The notes under the pieces were generated by a model, which did no database searches, was not told the origin of the DNA, and worked only from the letters and a program-made list of their open reading frames with translations. This document shows, one piece after another, positions 34,191-43,524 of a stretch of 64,000 nucleotides of DNA. The translations under genes and the position numbers were made by a program. This stretch comes from Hyphobacterium sp. CCMP332 (GTDB taxonomy: Bacteria; Bacteroidota; Bacteroidia; Cytophagales; CCMP332), in assembly GCA_014323545.1 (NCBI GenBank), contig CP058647.1, positions 3,261,830-3,325,829 of the forward strand, in the 5' to 3' direction. How positions within the stretch are numbered: position 1 is the first letter of the stretch; every line of letters starts with the position of its first letter.

Positions 34191-35411
34191 TTAAATATCT
34201 AAGTTCTCAACATTATTAAGCAGATCATCAAATGATTCTCTTTTTCTTATTAAAAAGTTTTTCCCTTCCATGATCATGACTTCGGCCGGTTTTAGTCTTG
34301 AGTTATAGTTTGATGCCATGGTAAAACAATATGCTCCGGCATTATGGAATTTTAGCACATCGCCTTCGCGTATTTCAGAGATTTTCCTGTTCCAGCCAAA
34401 GGTATCGGTTTCGCAGATATAACCCACTACAGTATACAATCGTTTGGGGCCTTCAGGATTGGATATATTTTCTATATGATGATAAGCATCGTAAAACATC
34501 GGACGAATAAAATGATTCATGCCTGTATCAAGTCCTGCAAAAATTGTAGATGTGGTTTGTTTAACTACATTCACTTTAGCAAGAAAATAACCTGCCTGGC
34601 TTACGAGAAATTTACCGGGTTCAAATACCAGGCTTAAGCTTTTGCCATATTCTTTGCAAAAAGCATTGAATCTTTCCGACATCAATTTTCCCAATTCAGT
34701 TATATCAGTTTCAATGTCTCCTTCTTTATAAGGCACCTTAAACCCACTTCCGAAATCGAGAAATTCCAGATCATCAAATTCCTTTGCAGCTTCAAACAAA
34801 AGCTCTGCACCCCTGAGAAAAACCTCCGTATCAAGAATGTCGGAACCGGTATGCATATGAATTCCGGAAATTTTCATTCCACACTCTTTTACAATGCGTT
34901 TTACCAAGGGTAGTTGGTAGATAGATATTCCAAATTTTGAATCAATATGCCCGACCGAAATCTTTGAATTACCACCGGCCATAATATGAGGATTTATGCG
35001 TATGCAAACCGGTGTTTCGGGATGTAAGTGCCCGAATTGTTCGAGAATGGAAATATTATCCAGATTTAATTGAGCACCTAATTTTCGCACTTCTAGTATT
35101 TCATCCAGAGATACACAATTCGGAGTGTATAAAATATCTTCCGGCTTATAACCTGCATGTAAAGCTATTTTGACTTCCTGTATGGAAACAGCATCAATTT
35201 TGGCCCCAAGTGTTTTTAAATACTTGAGAATATTCACATTGGTCAGGGCTTTACAGGCAAAGTGAATTTCGAGATCATCAACATCAAAAGCATTGACCAA
35301 TCGCTGATATTGCATATCAATTTTGGAAGTATCGTAAACATAAGTGGGCGTACCGTAATCCCTGGCAATATCTAATAGTAATTCCTTATCTGTGGTCTTT
35401 AAAATTTCCAT
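34191..35411 (-). CDS. lysA: Diaminopimelate decarboxylase
   Basis: Converts meso-diaminopimelate to lysine with PLP. I start at the ATG at 35411 (MEILKTTDKELLLDIARDYG, 406 residues); a longer frame to 35495 would overlap the SulP gene. The alanine-racemase-type barrel carries the PLP Lys in IHFACKALTNVNIL. Further family motifs are GISIYQLP, SGIHMHTGSDI, FLDFGSGFKVPY and VFEPGKFLVSQAGYFLAKV. The substrate-binding ICETDTFGWNR and GAYCFTMASNYNS close the site. The BLUF gene follows after 2 bases, and SulP lies 52 bases upstream. Confidence 0.95.
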   Translation of the reverse strand: MEILKTTDKELLLDIARDYGTPTYVYDTSKIDMQYQRLVNAFDVDDLEIHFACKALTNVNILKYLKTLGAKIDAVSIQEVKIALHAGYKPEDILYTPNCVSLDEILEVRKLGAQLNLDNISILEQFGHLHPETPVCIRINPHIMAGGNSKISVGHIDSKFGISIYQLPLVKRIVKECGMKISGIHMHTGSDILDTEVFLRGAELLFEAAKEFDDLEFLDFGSGFKVPYKEGDIETDITELGKLMSERFNAFCKEYGKSLSLVFEPGKFLVSQAGYFLAKVNVVKQTTSTIFAGLDTGMNHFIRPMFYDAYHHIENISNPEGPKRLYTVVGYICETDTFGWNRKISEIREGDVLKFHNAGAYCFTMASNYNSRLKPAEVMIMEGKNFLIRKRESFDDLLNNVENLDI

Positions 35412-35463
35412 TTGTTCAATTTGAACCTTCAAAATTATTCTAAAAGGCCGAATAATTAAATGA

Positions 35464-37677
35464 TTATTGAATTCTTGACCAGAGTTGTTTGACAAATTCA
35501 GTCATGACCTCAATATCGTGAGGTTTGGCCAGATTTGTTTTTTCAAACAAGAGAAGTTGATACCCATTGCATTCTATATGGAATATGGAATGCATTTCAA
35601 AGAATATGATTAATTCCTTATTAAATAATTCCCTTATGGCTTCTTCATTATTTCCCTGCAACAGAAATTTGGAAGAAAATCCGGGGAACGCTTTAAAATC
35701 AATATCTGGCAAACCGGCAAGTGTTAGTACTTTATCGATAGCCACCTCTTTTTGTAAAGTGAACTTTGGAAGAAGTGCTTCCAGATTTTGAATCATTATG
35801 GTCATCCTTTTGTCTACCGAAGCCTCCATCGCACCTTCAGCATAAGCAACATCAGATATTTGAAATTCCTGACCCTTAATATCTCCATTGATTACATTAT
35901 TCTGATAGTGAAGTAGTTTATTTTCAAAGAATGGAAACAATCTTAAATGAGAGATATCCCAATCCGTATCGATTGTAAATTCCCAGTTGTTTCTATACGT
36001 AACTCTCTTAATCTGTCTTTGACGTCTGGTGATATTGTATTTTCTCGTACTTGGTGTATAACCTTCTACGATACGCCTTCCAGCTAAAGGATGATTTGAG
36101 GAGGGTTTGTGTAAATCCAGGCCCACAATTTCAAAAACACCACCTTTGTCTCTGTATTTTCTCGCAAAATTAGTAACATGCTCCATCACGGTATGGTCTA
36201 TGAGTCGGGCATGTGAAAAATCCAATATCAAATGCTTCTTAGGTGGTACTTTGTTTAATTCCTTTTTAAGCCCCAGATAATTAAAAAAATTGGCAAAGCG
36301 TCGAACAGAGATAAAATAGTGGTCATCGTCTTCATCGTAATGGAAATGATTTGTGGATTTAAATAGAAAAGAGAATAGATACCTTTTTTCAATACCCGCA
36401 AATGAATGAATAATCAAAGTTGAAATGATACCTGCACTAATCCCAATTACGATATCAAAAAACAAGGTGAAGAATAGTGTTATCAGGAATATAATTAGTT
36501 GTTCCTTTCCGTATTGATAAGTCCTTTTAAAGACTTTTATAGAGGCAAGTTTATATCCGGTATGCACCAGTATAGCTGCAAGTGCCGCAAGTGGAATGCG
36601 ATTGAGCATGCTACTTAAAAATACAACGAGTATTAATATAGAAAGTCCCTGAAAAAAATTGGTCCAGCTGGTTCTCGCTCCTGAATTTACGGCTGCTGTA
36701 CTCGGAAGTATCATGGATATCACTGGCAAGCCTCCAAAAAGAGAGGATAGCATTGTACCACCTCCGGTGGCCATTAGATTCTGATTGAGATTGGTGCTTC
36801 GGCGTTCCGGATCAATTTTGTCAACTGCCCTTGCGCTTAAAAGGGATTCCAAAGAAGCAATAAAAGTGATGTTGAGTACAATCATCCAAAATTCTATATT
36901 CAATATTTGAGAAAAATTAGGACTTATAACAGAGGCCAATAAGCTTTCGGGTAAACTAATCATTAAATAAGGGCCGATATTATGGGTATTCCCGGCAATT
37001 GTTATGGTTCGCTCTGTGCCGAAATTGAATAAAAAGGCCATAATGGAAGCATAAAACACCACCCACATGGGCGCCGGAATTATACGAATCAATTTACCTT
37101 CCAGATAGGGATAAATGAAGAGAAATGATAAACTGGTAAAGCCAATTACAGCAACGTATGGATTTATATCATTAACTAAATCCGGTATGTTGAGGATAAA
37201 CTCGTAGGGTTCATGGGAAGTGCTTTCCAATCCAAAAAGGATATACATTTGGTTTAGAATAATCATAATCCCAATGGCCGATAACATTCCCTGAATGGCC
37301 GAAGAAGGGAAAAAGTCCCCCAATTCACCAAATTTGAAAAGCCCAAAGAGGAACATGAATACACCAACAATAAAAAATGCAGCTATAACTATTTCAACGC
37401 CTTGTAGTCCGCCGCCAAAACTACCTATGGCCGTAAAAATAACAATGATAGTAGCTTTTGGAGGGCCATTTACAGTTAAATGTGCGCCATTGATGTGTGA
37501 AATAATTAGCCCGCCAACAAGAACCGAAAAAATCCCTGAAGTTACGGGTAAACCACAGGCCAAAGAAATTCCCATGGCAAGAGGCAAAGCAACCAATGCC
37601 ACCGTCAATCCGGCAATCAGCTCGTTTTGCCAGTATTTTTTTAGTCTTCTGTAGTGTTTAGCAAAAGGTAATTTCAA
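35464..37677 (-). CDS. SulP/SLC26-family anion permease with STAS domain
   Basis: A 737-residue transporter. The membrane core (about 15-430) shows the SulP pattern: ELIAGLTVALVALPLAMGIS, GLPVTSGIFSVLVGG, HLTVNGPPKATIIVIFTAIG and SVIS-like regions, with about 10-12 hydrophobic segments. The cytoplasmic STAS domain is at about 465-545 (HLILDFSHARLIDHTVMEHV, GVFEIVGLDLHKPS). A further 180-residue C-terminal part is not recognised. SulP members carry sulfate, bicarbonate or dicarboxylates. GPPKATIIVIF in the core resembles bicarbonate or dicarboxylate members, but I cannot settle it. It begins the run to lysA and BLUF. Confidence 0.9.
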   Translation of the reverse strand: MKLPFAKHYRRLKKYWQNELIAGLTVALVALPLAMGISLACGLPVTSGIFSVLVGGLIISHINGAHLTVNGPPKATIIVIFTAIGSFGGGLQGVEIVIAAFFIVGVFMFLFGLFKFGELGDFFPSSAIQGMLSAIGIMIILNQMYILFGLESTSHEPYEFILNIPDLVNDINPYVAVIGFTSLSFLFIYPYLEGKLIRIIPAPMWVVFYASIMAFLFNFGTERTITIAGNTHNIGPYLMISLPESLLASVISPNFSQILNIEFWMIVLNITFIASLESLLSARAVDKIDPERRSTNLNQNLMATGGGTMLSSLFGGLPVISMILPSTAAVNSGARTSWTNFFQGLSILILVVFLSSMLNRIPLAALAAILVHTGYKLASIKVFKRTYQYGKEQLIIFLITLFFTLFFDIVIGISAGIISTLIIHSFAGIEKRYLFSFLFKSTNHFHYDEDDDHYFISVRRFANFFNYLGLKKELNKVPPKKHLILDFSHARLIDHTVMEHVTNFARKYRDKGGVFEIVGLDLHKPSSNHPLAGRRIVEGYTPSTRKYNITRRQRQIKRVTYRNNWEFTIDTDWDISHLRLFPFFENKLLHYQNNVINGDIKGQEFQISDVAYAEGAMEASVDKRMTIMIQNLEALLPKFTLQKEVAIDKVLTLAGLPDIDFKAFPGFSSKFLLQGNNEEAIRELFNKELIIFFEMHSIFHIECNGYQLLLFEKTNLAKPHDIEVMTEFVKQLWSRIQ

Positions 37678-37747
37678 GGTTTGGCGTAGTTCAGATCAAT
37701 CTTGAAAATAGATCAAAATTTCAATAAAAGGTAATTCCTTTTAGAAT

Positions 37748-38989
37748 TTATCCATTTGAATTGCTCAATGCCTTTAGTCTTTGTAAAAGCGTAGGGTGCG
37801 AATAATTTACAAAAACAAATGCCTTATGCGGTTGAATATTACTTAGGTTTTTAACACTGAGTTTCTTCAATGCTGTAATCAGATCTTCAGCATTCCATGT
37901 TTTCGCAGCAAATTCGTCCGCTTCGTATTCATTTTTTCTACTGAAAATATTAAAAAATATGCCAATAATTTTTGAAATAGGGCTAAAAAGTATTCCAAAA
38001 GCTATGAGATTTATGGCAATACTTACTTCCTGGTAACCCAAAGCCAGGGATATATTTTGACTAAACACGAAAAGGGAAAGTATGTATAAGATGATACCCA
38101 TTTGAATGATTGAAAGAAACAAACTGATTTGAATGTGTTTTTTCTTGTAATGCCCTACTTCATGCGCAAGTATGGCCATTAATTCACCATTTTCATGATT
38201 ATTTAAAAGCGTATCATAAAATACCACTTTTTTGGTTTTGCCCAGCCCGCTAAAAAATGCATTGGATTTAGAGGATCGTTTTGAACCATCAATGACCATT
38301 ATTTTTTGAAGTGGGAAGCCGACTTGTTCAGAATAGGTCTGAATGAGCGTTTTTAATTCCCCTTCTTCAAGAGGACTCAATTTATTGAAGATGGGAAGTA
38401 TCAGACTTGTATAGAAAAGGTTCATAAAAATGGAGAAAGCCACGGCAATTATCCAAAATACTATCCAGAAATTACTTTCCAGGCTGAGGATTAAATAGAA
38501 AAACAATGCCAACAATGGAGCCCCAATTAATATTCCCAGTACCGATGATTTTAGCAAATCTAAAAGCCAAGTTTTAAGAGTAGTTTTGTTGAACCCAAAT
38601 TTTTCTTCGATCACAAAGGTGTGATAAAGTGAAAATGGTAGGCCAATTATTGAAGAAGCAAAGCTTAAAATACCAAAAAACAAAAGTGGTCTTACGATAA
38701 AGTGTTGACTATAATTGGCGATAGTATCGTAAAGCCATCCAAAACCACCTGCATAAATAAAAGTCAGAGTGACAACAAGAGAAAAAGTACCACTGATTAG
38801 TTCAAAATTGAAATTGACTTTTTGGTATTTTTTGGCTTTCAACCATTCTTCATCTTTGTAAACATCCTTTAGTTCAGGAGGTAAATTTTTATTGGTGTTC
38901 CTGATATTCAGAATATCCAGAAATAAATCCAGAAAATAATTAAATAGCAGAATGCCAATTATAAGGAAGAGTATGTTTTCAGGCTGCAT
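37748..38989 (-). CDS. M48-family membrane metallopeptidase (Ste24-like CAAX protease)
   Basis: A 413-residue integral membrane zinc protease. The N-terminal domain (about 1-200) with several hydrophobic helices is M48_N-like. The metal site is HEVGHYKKKH at about 278, with the third ligand in KNEYEADEFAAKTW at about 355. SSKSNAFFSGLGKTKKVVFYDTLL is a family signature before the active site. Relatives remove CAAX tails in eukaryotes; bacterial members act in membrane-protein quality control. It overlaps hldD by one base, so they are coupled. SulP starts 70 bases downstream. Confidence 0.92.
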   Translation of the reverse strand: MQPENILFLIIGILLFNYFLDLFLDILNIRNTNKNLPPELKDVYKDEEWLKAKKYQKVNFNFELISGTFSLVVTLTFIYAGGFGWLYDTIANYSQHFIVRPLLFFGILSFASSIIGLPFSLYHTFVIEEKFGFNKTTLKTWLLDLLKSSVLGILIGAPLLALFFYLILSLESNFWIVFWIIAVAFSIFMNLFYTSLILPIFNKLSPLEEGELKTLIQTYSEQVGFPLQKIMVIDGSKRSSKSNAFFSGLGKTKKVVFYDTLLNNHENGELMAILAHEVGHYKKKHIQISLFLSIIQMGIILYILSLFVFSQNISLALGYQEVSIAINLIAFGILFSPISKIIGIFFNIFSRKNEYEADEFAAKTWNAEDLITALKKLSVKNLSNIQPHKAFVFVNYSHPTLLQRLKALSNSNG

Positions 38990-39954
38990 TAGAAATATTT
39001 GTTAAACAACAGATAATTCTTGACATAATCTTGAATTCCATCTTCAAGTGTGGTAAAAGGCTTTTTATAACCAATGCTTTTTAATTTAGCCATGTTCGCC
39101 TCAGTGAAATATTGATATTTATCCCTGATATCAGCAGGTGTATCGATAAATTCTATTTCTTCTTTTTTGTTTAAGGCTTTAAATACGCTTTTTGCAAGAT
39201 CTAAAAAAGTTCTGGCTCTTCCGGACCCCAAATTATAAATCCCTGAGTCTTTTCGGTGATGCATTAGAAAAATACAAACGTCAATAAGGTCTTTTACATA
39301 AATGAAATCCCTTTTTTGCTCACCATCTTTGTAATCGGGATTATGAGATCGGAATAATTTCATTTTGCCCTTTTCGGAGATCTGTTTAAATGCGTGCAAT
39401 ATTACTGAGGCCATTCTTCCTTTGTGATACTCATTGGGGCCATAAACATTGAAAAATTTTAGCCCCGCCCAAAAGAATGGTTTTTTATCCTGCTTTAATG
39501 CCCATTTGTCAAATTCATTTTTAGAATCACCATAAGGATTTAAGGGTTTTAACTGTTCGATTAAGGCTTCATCATCTTTATAACCCAGTTCTCCAAGCCC
39601 ATAGGTTGCTGCCGAACTGGCATAGACTAAAGGCACATGATTGTCGACGCAATACTGCCATACTTTTTTTGAGAAGTTTACATTTAGCTCATCAAAAACA
39701 GCTTTATCGAATTCTGTAGTGTCAGTTCTCGCTCCGATGTGAAAAATAAACTCCATCTCATCCGATTTGTCTTTCAACCATGAGAAGAATTCCTTTCTTT
39801 CCACATATTCCATGATTTTCTTCCCTTCAAGATTTTTTTTCTTTTCAGGATCTCCGAATGCGTCAACAGCAATGATATTATTAAATCCATCATTATTTAA
39901 TCTTGAGATAAGGCATGAACCGATAAATCCCGCTGCTCCTGTTACTATTATCAT
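38989..39954 (-). CDS. hldD: ADP-L-glycero-D-manno-heptose 6-epimerase
   Basis: Epimerises ADP-D-glycero-heptose to the L-glycero form for the LPS inner core. The 321-residue extended SDR enzyme has the nucleotide motif IIVTGAAGFIGSCL and DAFGDPEKKKNLEGKK. The catalytic YGDSKNEFD with Tyr and Lys is at about 140, followed by LKFFNVYGPNEYHKGRMAS. LPS heptose use is consistent with lpxB and the LptF/G gene elsewhere in the window. Other hld genes are not present. A good promoter lies at 39985-40014 on the minus strand. The stop overlaps the M48 start by one base. Confidence 0.93.
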   Translation of the reverse strand: MIIVTGAAGFIGSCLISRLNNDGFNNIIAVDAFGDPEKKKNLEGKKIMEYVERKEFFSWLKDKSDEMEFIFHIGARTDTTEFDKAVFDELNVNFSKKVWQYCVDNHVPLVYASSAATYGLGELGYKDDEALIEQLKPLNPYGDSKNEFDKWALKQDKKPFFWAGLKFFNVYGPNEYHKGRMASVILHAFKQISEKGKMKLFRSHNPDYKDGEQKRDFIYVKDLIDVCIFLMHHRKDSGIYNLGSGRARTFLDLAKSVFKALNKKEEIEFIDTPADIRDKYQYFTEANMAKLKSIGYKKPFTTLEDGIQDYVKNYLLFNKYF

Positions 39955-39984
39955 TTAAGATCGATTAAAAGACTTTAATTTGTG

Positions 39985-40014
39985 CAAAATTAAACGTATA
40001 TATCTCTAATCAAA
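39985..40014 (-). promoter_or_regulatory. Bacteroidota-type promoter for hldD
   Basis: On the minus strand TTTG (40014-40011), 18 bases of spacer and TAATTTTG (39992-39985) fit the Bacteroidota consensus. The expected transcription start is near 39978, giving a short leader to the ATG at 39954. The -33 box lies inside the region where the divergent binding-protein gene must start. Confidence 0.7.
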
Positions 40015-40059
40015 TTTCTTCAAGATCATATTCTCAGAATTGTACTGCTTGTCATAAGC

Positions 40060-40902
40060 TTGAGCATTCTTTCCTGTCAAAAGAGGAAACCTGAAAATGC
40101 TTTTATAAGCATCAAAGATGACCTGGAGAGAACCATTTTAATTAAGAAAGATTTAAAAAGGATCTTTTCACTTTCACCTGCGCTCACTGAGATTTTATTT
40201 TTCTCCTGTCCTGATTCAATTATAGTGGCACGAACACAAGCTTGTAATTACCCTCCACAGGCAATGAACAAAACTGTAATAAGCACCTATCCATTTGATA
40301 TAGAATCTATCATAGGCCAAAAACCGGATTTAGTATTTAGTGAGGAAGGTATAACAACGGTAGAGCAATTAAAAATCTTGGAAGAAAATCAGATTCCTGT
40401 TTATATGTTCAGATATCGTCGTGTGGAGGATATTTTTATGGCAATAGAAAAAACAGGGCAATTGTGTAATTGCTCAGAACAGGTGGATGTTAAAATGAAT
40501 AAACTTAAGCAAAGATTTGACACAGTGAAAGAAGATTCGCTTAGTGATGTAAAAGCTTTGGGATTGATATGGACAGATCCTATCTACGTCTATGGCCGCA
40601 ATACATTGTTCACCGGTCAATTGAAAGAAATAGGTGTAGAAAATGCCGTTGATTCTATATTTGGGAGACCTTATCCGGAGTTGAACAGAGAATATTTTCT
40701 CAAGATCAACCCGAATGTAATTTTCGGTCCTTCATTTGAACATTTGGACAGCACATTATTTTTAAAATTCCCGGAGCTTAAACGAATTGATGCTTACAAA
40801 AACAAACATATATTTGAAATAGACGGTGATATCCTGACCCGTCCGTCACCGAGATCGATTGAGGCGATGATATTGATGAAATCATATATTGATGAGATAT
40901 AA
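40060..40902 (+). CDS. FecB/BtuF-type substrate-binding lipoprotein
   Basis: The periplasmic binding protein for an iron-siderophore, heme or cobalamin-type ABC importer. The 280 residues from the TTG at 40060 cover a class III binding protein (RIFSLSPALTEILFFSC, PDLVFSEEGITTVEQLKIL, the FGRPYPELNREYF stretch). The lipobox ILSC follows the TTG by four codons. The hydrophobic part of the signal (ILRIVLLVIS) lies upstream of the TTG in the same open frame, which has no ATG, so the true start is uncertain and probably a rare codon between 40000 and 40045. The permease gene overlaps its end by 11 bases. No ATPase is adjacent. Confidence 0.85.
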   Translation: MSILSCQKRKPENAFISIKDDLERTILIKKDLKRIFSLSPALTEILFFSCPDSIIVARTQACNYPPQAMNKTVISTYPFDIESIIGQKPDLVFSEEGITTVEQLKILEENQIPVYMFRYRRVEDIFMAIEKTGQLCNCSEQVDVKMNKLKQRFDTVKEDSLSDVKALGLIWTDPIYVYGRNTLFTGQLKEIGVENAVDSIFGRPYPELNREYFLKINPNVIFGPSFEHLDSTLFLKFPELKRIDAYKNKHIFEIDGDILTRPSPRSIEAMILMKSYIDEI

Positions 40903-41899
40903 GATATACATACTGCCTTTATTAATAGGAATTGGATTGTTTTTATGCTTGTATTCATTACTAAACGGAAGTATTGAAAGCGATTTTGATAATCTGTACA
41001 ACAGTATTTTTAATTATGATCCTGAAAACACAATTCATTATGTGATTATTAATCTTAGATTGCCGCGATTGATTATGGCTTTGGCTACAGGCTGTTCTCT
41101 TGCCCTTAGCGGCTATTTATTTCAATCTCTTTTAAACAATCCTCTTGCCGATCCCTATATCCTTGGAACCGCCAGTGGTGCAAGCCTTGGCGCCAACCTG
41201 GTTTTTATCGGTTGGATTCCAGCATTTATTTTAGGCATTTACACTCCACCCATTGCAGCTTTTGCTATTGCACTGCTTGTAACCCTGGTAGCCATTCTAT
41301 TTGCTTATAAAAAAGGCCGCCTTATCGCAACCAACTTACTCCTGGCCGGTGTAGCACTATCCTCGATGATGACTGCTATGATAAGCCTGATGAGTTATTT
41401 ATCCGAAAACGACAGTCAATTGCGCTCGATCATTTTCTGGATCATGGGAAGTTTTGAAAGAAGTAATTGGTCTCAAATACCTTTGATATTAAGTGTAAAC
41501 GTCATTGCACTGATTTATTTTTCACTGTTCAATAAGTCAATAAATGTATTGTTATTGGGCGAAGAAAAAAGTGAAGCCTTAGGCTTAAATGTTAAAAAAA
41601 TGCGATGGATTGCCTTGATTGGAGCAACTTTACTTACTTCCGTTACTGTGGCCTTCTGCGGAGCGATTGGTTTTGTGGGATTTTTAATTCCCCATTTTGT
41701 TAGAGGGTTGTTTGGCTTTGGTCATTCATGGAATTTATTCAATTCGGCAATCATCGGCGCCTTTTTTATGGTAGGATGTGATATTTTGAGCAAAATGATC
41801 TACCCTCCGGCCGGTCTTCCCCTGGGAATTCTGACCTCCTTTTTAGGGATTCCTTTCTTTTTGTACCTACTTATGAAAAGCAATTACAGGTTTTCCTAA
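40892..41899 (+). CDS. FecCD-family ABC transporter permease
   Basis: A 335-residue inner-membrane permease of the BtuC/FecCD type with about ten hydrophobic segments. Family motifs are LRLPRLIMALATGCSLALSG, QSLLNNPLADPYILGTASGA and VAFCGAIGFVGFLIPHFVR, the last being the coupling region. PAGLPLGILTSFLGIPFFLYLL ends the fold. I start at the ATG at 40892; a TTG one codon earlier also fits. It overlaps the binding-protein gene by 11 bases. The expected ATPase does not follow; the next gene is queD-like, so the ATPase must be encoded elsewhere. Confidence 0.93.
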   Translation: MRYKIYILPLLIGIGLFLCLYSLLNGSIESDFDNLYNSIFNYDPENTIHYVIINLRLPRLIMALATGCSLALSGYLFQSLLNNPLADPYILGTASGASLGANLVFIGWIPAFILGIYTPPIAAFAIALLVTLVAILFAYKKGRLIATNLLLAGVALSSMMTAMISLMSYLSENDSQLRSIIFWIMGSFERSNWSQIPLILSVNVIALIYFSLFNKSINVLLLGEEKSEALGLNVKKMRWIALIGATLLTSVTVAFCGAIGFVGFLIPHFVRGLFGFGHSWNLFNSAIIGAFFMVGCDILSKMIYPPAGLPLGILTSFLGIPFFLYLLMKSNYRFS

Positions 41900-41956
41900 T
41901 GATTACTTTATTGAATTGCTTCTACTTATATTTGCAGCCTCAAATGAGCTATTTTT

Positions 41957-42403
41957 ATGATAATTGTTCATCGAAAAGAACATTTCAACGCAGCCCATAA
42001 GCTGTTCAATCCCAACTGGTCAAAAGAGAAGAACGAAGAGATTTTCGGACCTTGTGCCAATGAGAACTGGCATGGTCATAATTTTGATTTAACAGTTTCT
42101 GTGATTGGCAATCCCAATCCCGATACCGGATTTGTCATTGATCTAAAAAAACTTTCAGGAATCATTAAATCTGAAGTCGTTGATAAACTGGATCATAAGA
42201 ATTTAAACCTTGATGTTGATTTCATGAAGGATAAATTAGCAAGTTGTGAAAACCTTGTGATCGAGATATGGAAAATATTAGAACCTAAGATCGAACAAAA
42301 CAGCTCAGCAAAACTGTACAGAGTACTTTTATATGAAACCGTTAATAATTACGTAGAATATTACGGTCCTGATTTCAAGGATCAGAGGATCCTTAAATTA
42401 TGA
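41957..42403 (+). CDS. queD: 6-pyruvoyl-tetrahydropterin synthase / 6-carboxytetrahydropterin synthase (QueD-like)
   Basis: Acts on dihydroneopterin triphosphate, for queuosine or pterin synthesis. The 148-residue protein has the family zinc and catalytic pattern: EHFNAAHKLF with the first zinc His, then CANENWHGHNFDL with the catalytic Cys and the HGH zinc pair. LDHKNLNLDVDFM carries the catalytic His region, and YETVNNYVEYYG the terminal Glu. QueD and PTPS cannot be separated by sequence alone. A -7 box TATATTTG at 41927-41934 suggests its own promoter. lpxB follows with a 4-base overlap. Confidence 0.9.
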   Translation: MIIVHRKEHFNAAHKLFNPNWSKEKNEEIFGPCANENWHGHNFDLTVSVIGNPNPDTGFVIDLKKLSGIIKSEVVDKLDHKNLNLDVDFMKDKLASCENLVIEIWKILEPKIEQNSSAKLYRVLLYETVNNYVEYYGPDFKDQRILKL

Positions 42404-43524
42404 AGTATTACATCATTGCAGGAGAGCGTTCGGGTGATTTGCATGCCTCAAATCTCTATAAATCCATTTTAAAAGAAGATACCTCAGCTATAAGCAGGGG
42501 GATAGGGGGAAATTACCTTGAAAAAGCGGGTATGGAAATATTCAAGCATTTTCGAGAAATCTCATTTATGGGTTTTGCTGAAGTTTTGATGAACATATTC
42601 AAAATCCGAGAATACTTCAACAATACCAAAAACGATATACTGAAATTTAATCCCGATGTAATTGTTCTTGTTGATTTTGCAGGATTCAATCTGAGAATCG
42701 CAAAATTTGCCAAAAAAAATAATATAAAAGTATACTATTATATTTCGCCTAAGATATGGGCCTGGAATACTAGCAGGGCGCTCAAAATAAAATCCTATGT
42801 AGATAAAATGTTTGTGATACTGCCATTTGAAAAGCAGTTTTATAAGAAGTTTCAGTTTGATGTGGATTACGTCGGCAATCCTGTTCTCGATGCTATTGCT
42901 CAGTTTAACAAAAGTGATTCTTTCCTAGCAAGACATCGCATTGAAGACAAACCAATAATTGCAATTCTTCCGGGTAGCAGAAAACAGGAAATTGAGAGCA
43001 TGTTGCATTTTATGTTAAGCATAATTCCCAGTTTCAAGGATTACCATTTTGTGATCGCCGGAGTATCTAACCTTGAGAGTCATTACTATCAACAATTTAC
43101 AAGGGGAGGTCAGATCAAAGTTGTAATCGATGAAACTTATGACCTCTTATCCCATGCTTCGGCAGCGCTGGTAACATCTGGCACCGCAACCCTCGAAACA
43201 GCTTTATTTAATGTACCACAACTTGTTGGTTATAAGTTAAATATATTTAGTTTTTGGATAGGGAAAATGGTGGTAAAGGTTCCTTATATCTCTCTGGTTA
43301 ACTTAATTGTTGGCCGTGAAGTGGTCAAGGAATTACTTCAGGATGATTTTCACCCGAATATTATCAGGGATGAATTGGCTGCTTTATTAAATGATGCTCA
43401 GTACCGGGATAAGCAATTAAAAGGTTATGCTGAAATGAAAACTATTCTCGGGTCTCCGGGTGCTTCTGATAAAGCGGCAAAATTGATGGTCAATTATTTA
43501 AAGGATTCCAATAAATCCTCATAA
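42400..43524 (+). CDS. lpxB: Lipid-A-disaccharide synthase
   Basis: Joins lipid X to UDP-2,3-diacylglucosamine to form the lipid A disaccharide on the inner membrane. The 374-residue GT19 enzyme shows IIAGERSGDLHASNLYKS, RGIGGNYLEKAGMEI, VVLVDFAGFNLRIAKFAKK and YYISPKIWAWNTSRALKIK. The donor-site motifs are LLPFEK-like and ILPGSRKQEIESML, with ALVTSGTATLETAL near the C-terminus. The GSRxxEI motif fits the family. Overlap with queD is four bases (ATGA). Its 3' end overlaps the convergent sirtuin gene by 31 bases. Confidence 0.95.
   Translation: MKYYIIAGERSGDLHASNLYKSILKEDTSAISRGIGGNYLEKAGMEIFKHFREISFMGFAEVLMNIFKIREYFNNTKNDILKFNPDVIVLVDFAGFNLRIAKFAKKNNIKVYYYISPKIWAWNTSRALKIKSYVDKMFVILPFEKQFYKKFQFDVDYVGNPVLDAIAQFNKSDSFLARHRIEDKPIIAILPGSRKQEIESMLHFMLSIIPSFKDYHFVIAGVSNLESHYYQQFTRGGQIKVVIDETYDLLSHASAALVTSGTATLETALFNVPQLVGYKLNIFSFWIGKMVVKVPYISLVNLIVGREVVKELLQDDFHPNIIRDELAALLNDAQYRDKQLKGYAEMKTILGSPGASDKAAKLMVNYLKDSNKSS

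Noticed and set aside
35412..35495. Upstream extension of lysA to 35495
   Set aside because: It runs into the SulP coding end and the extra residues do not match the DapDC family.
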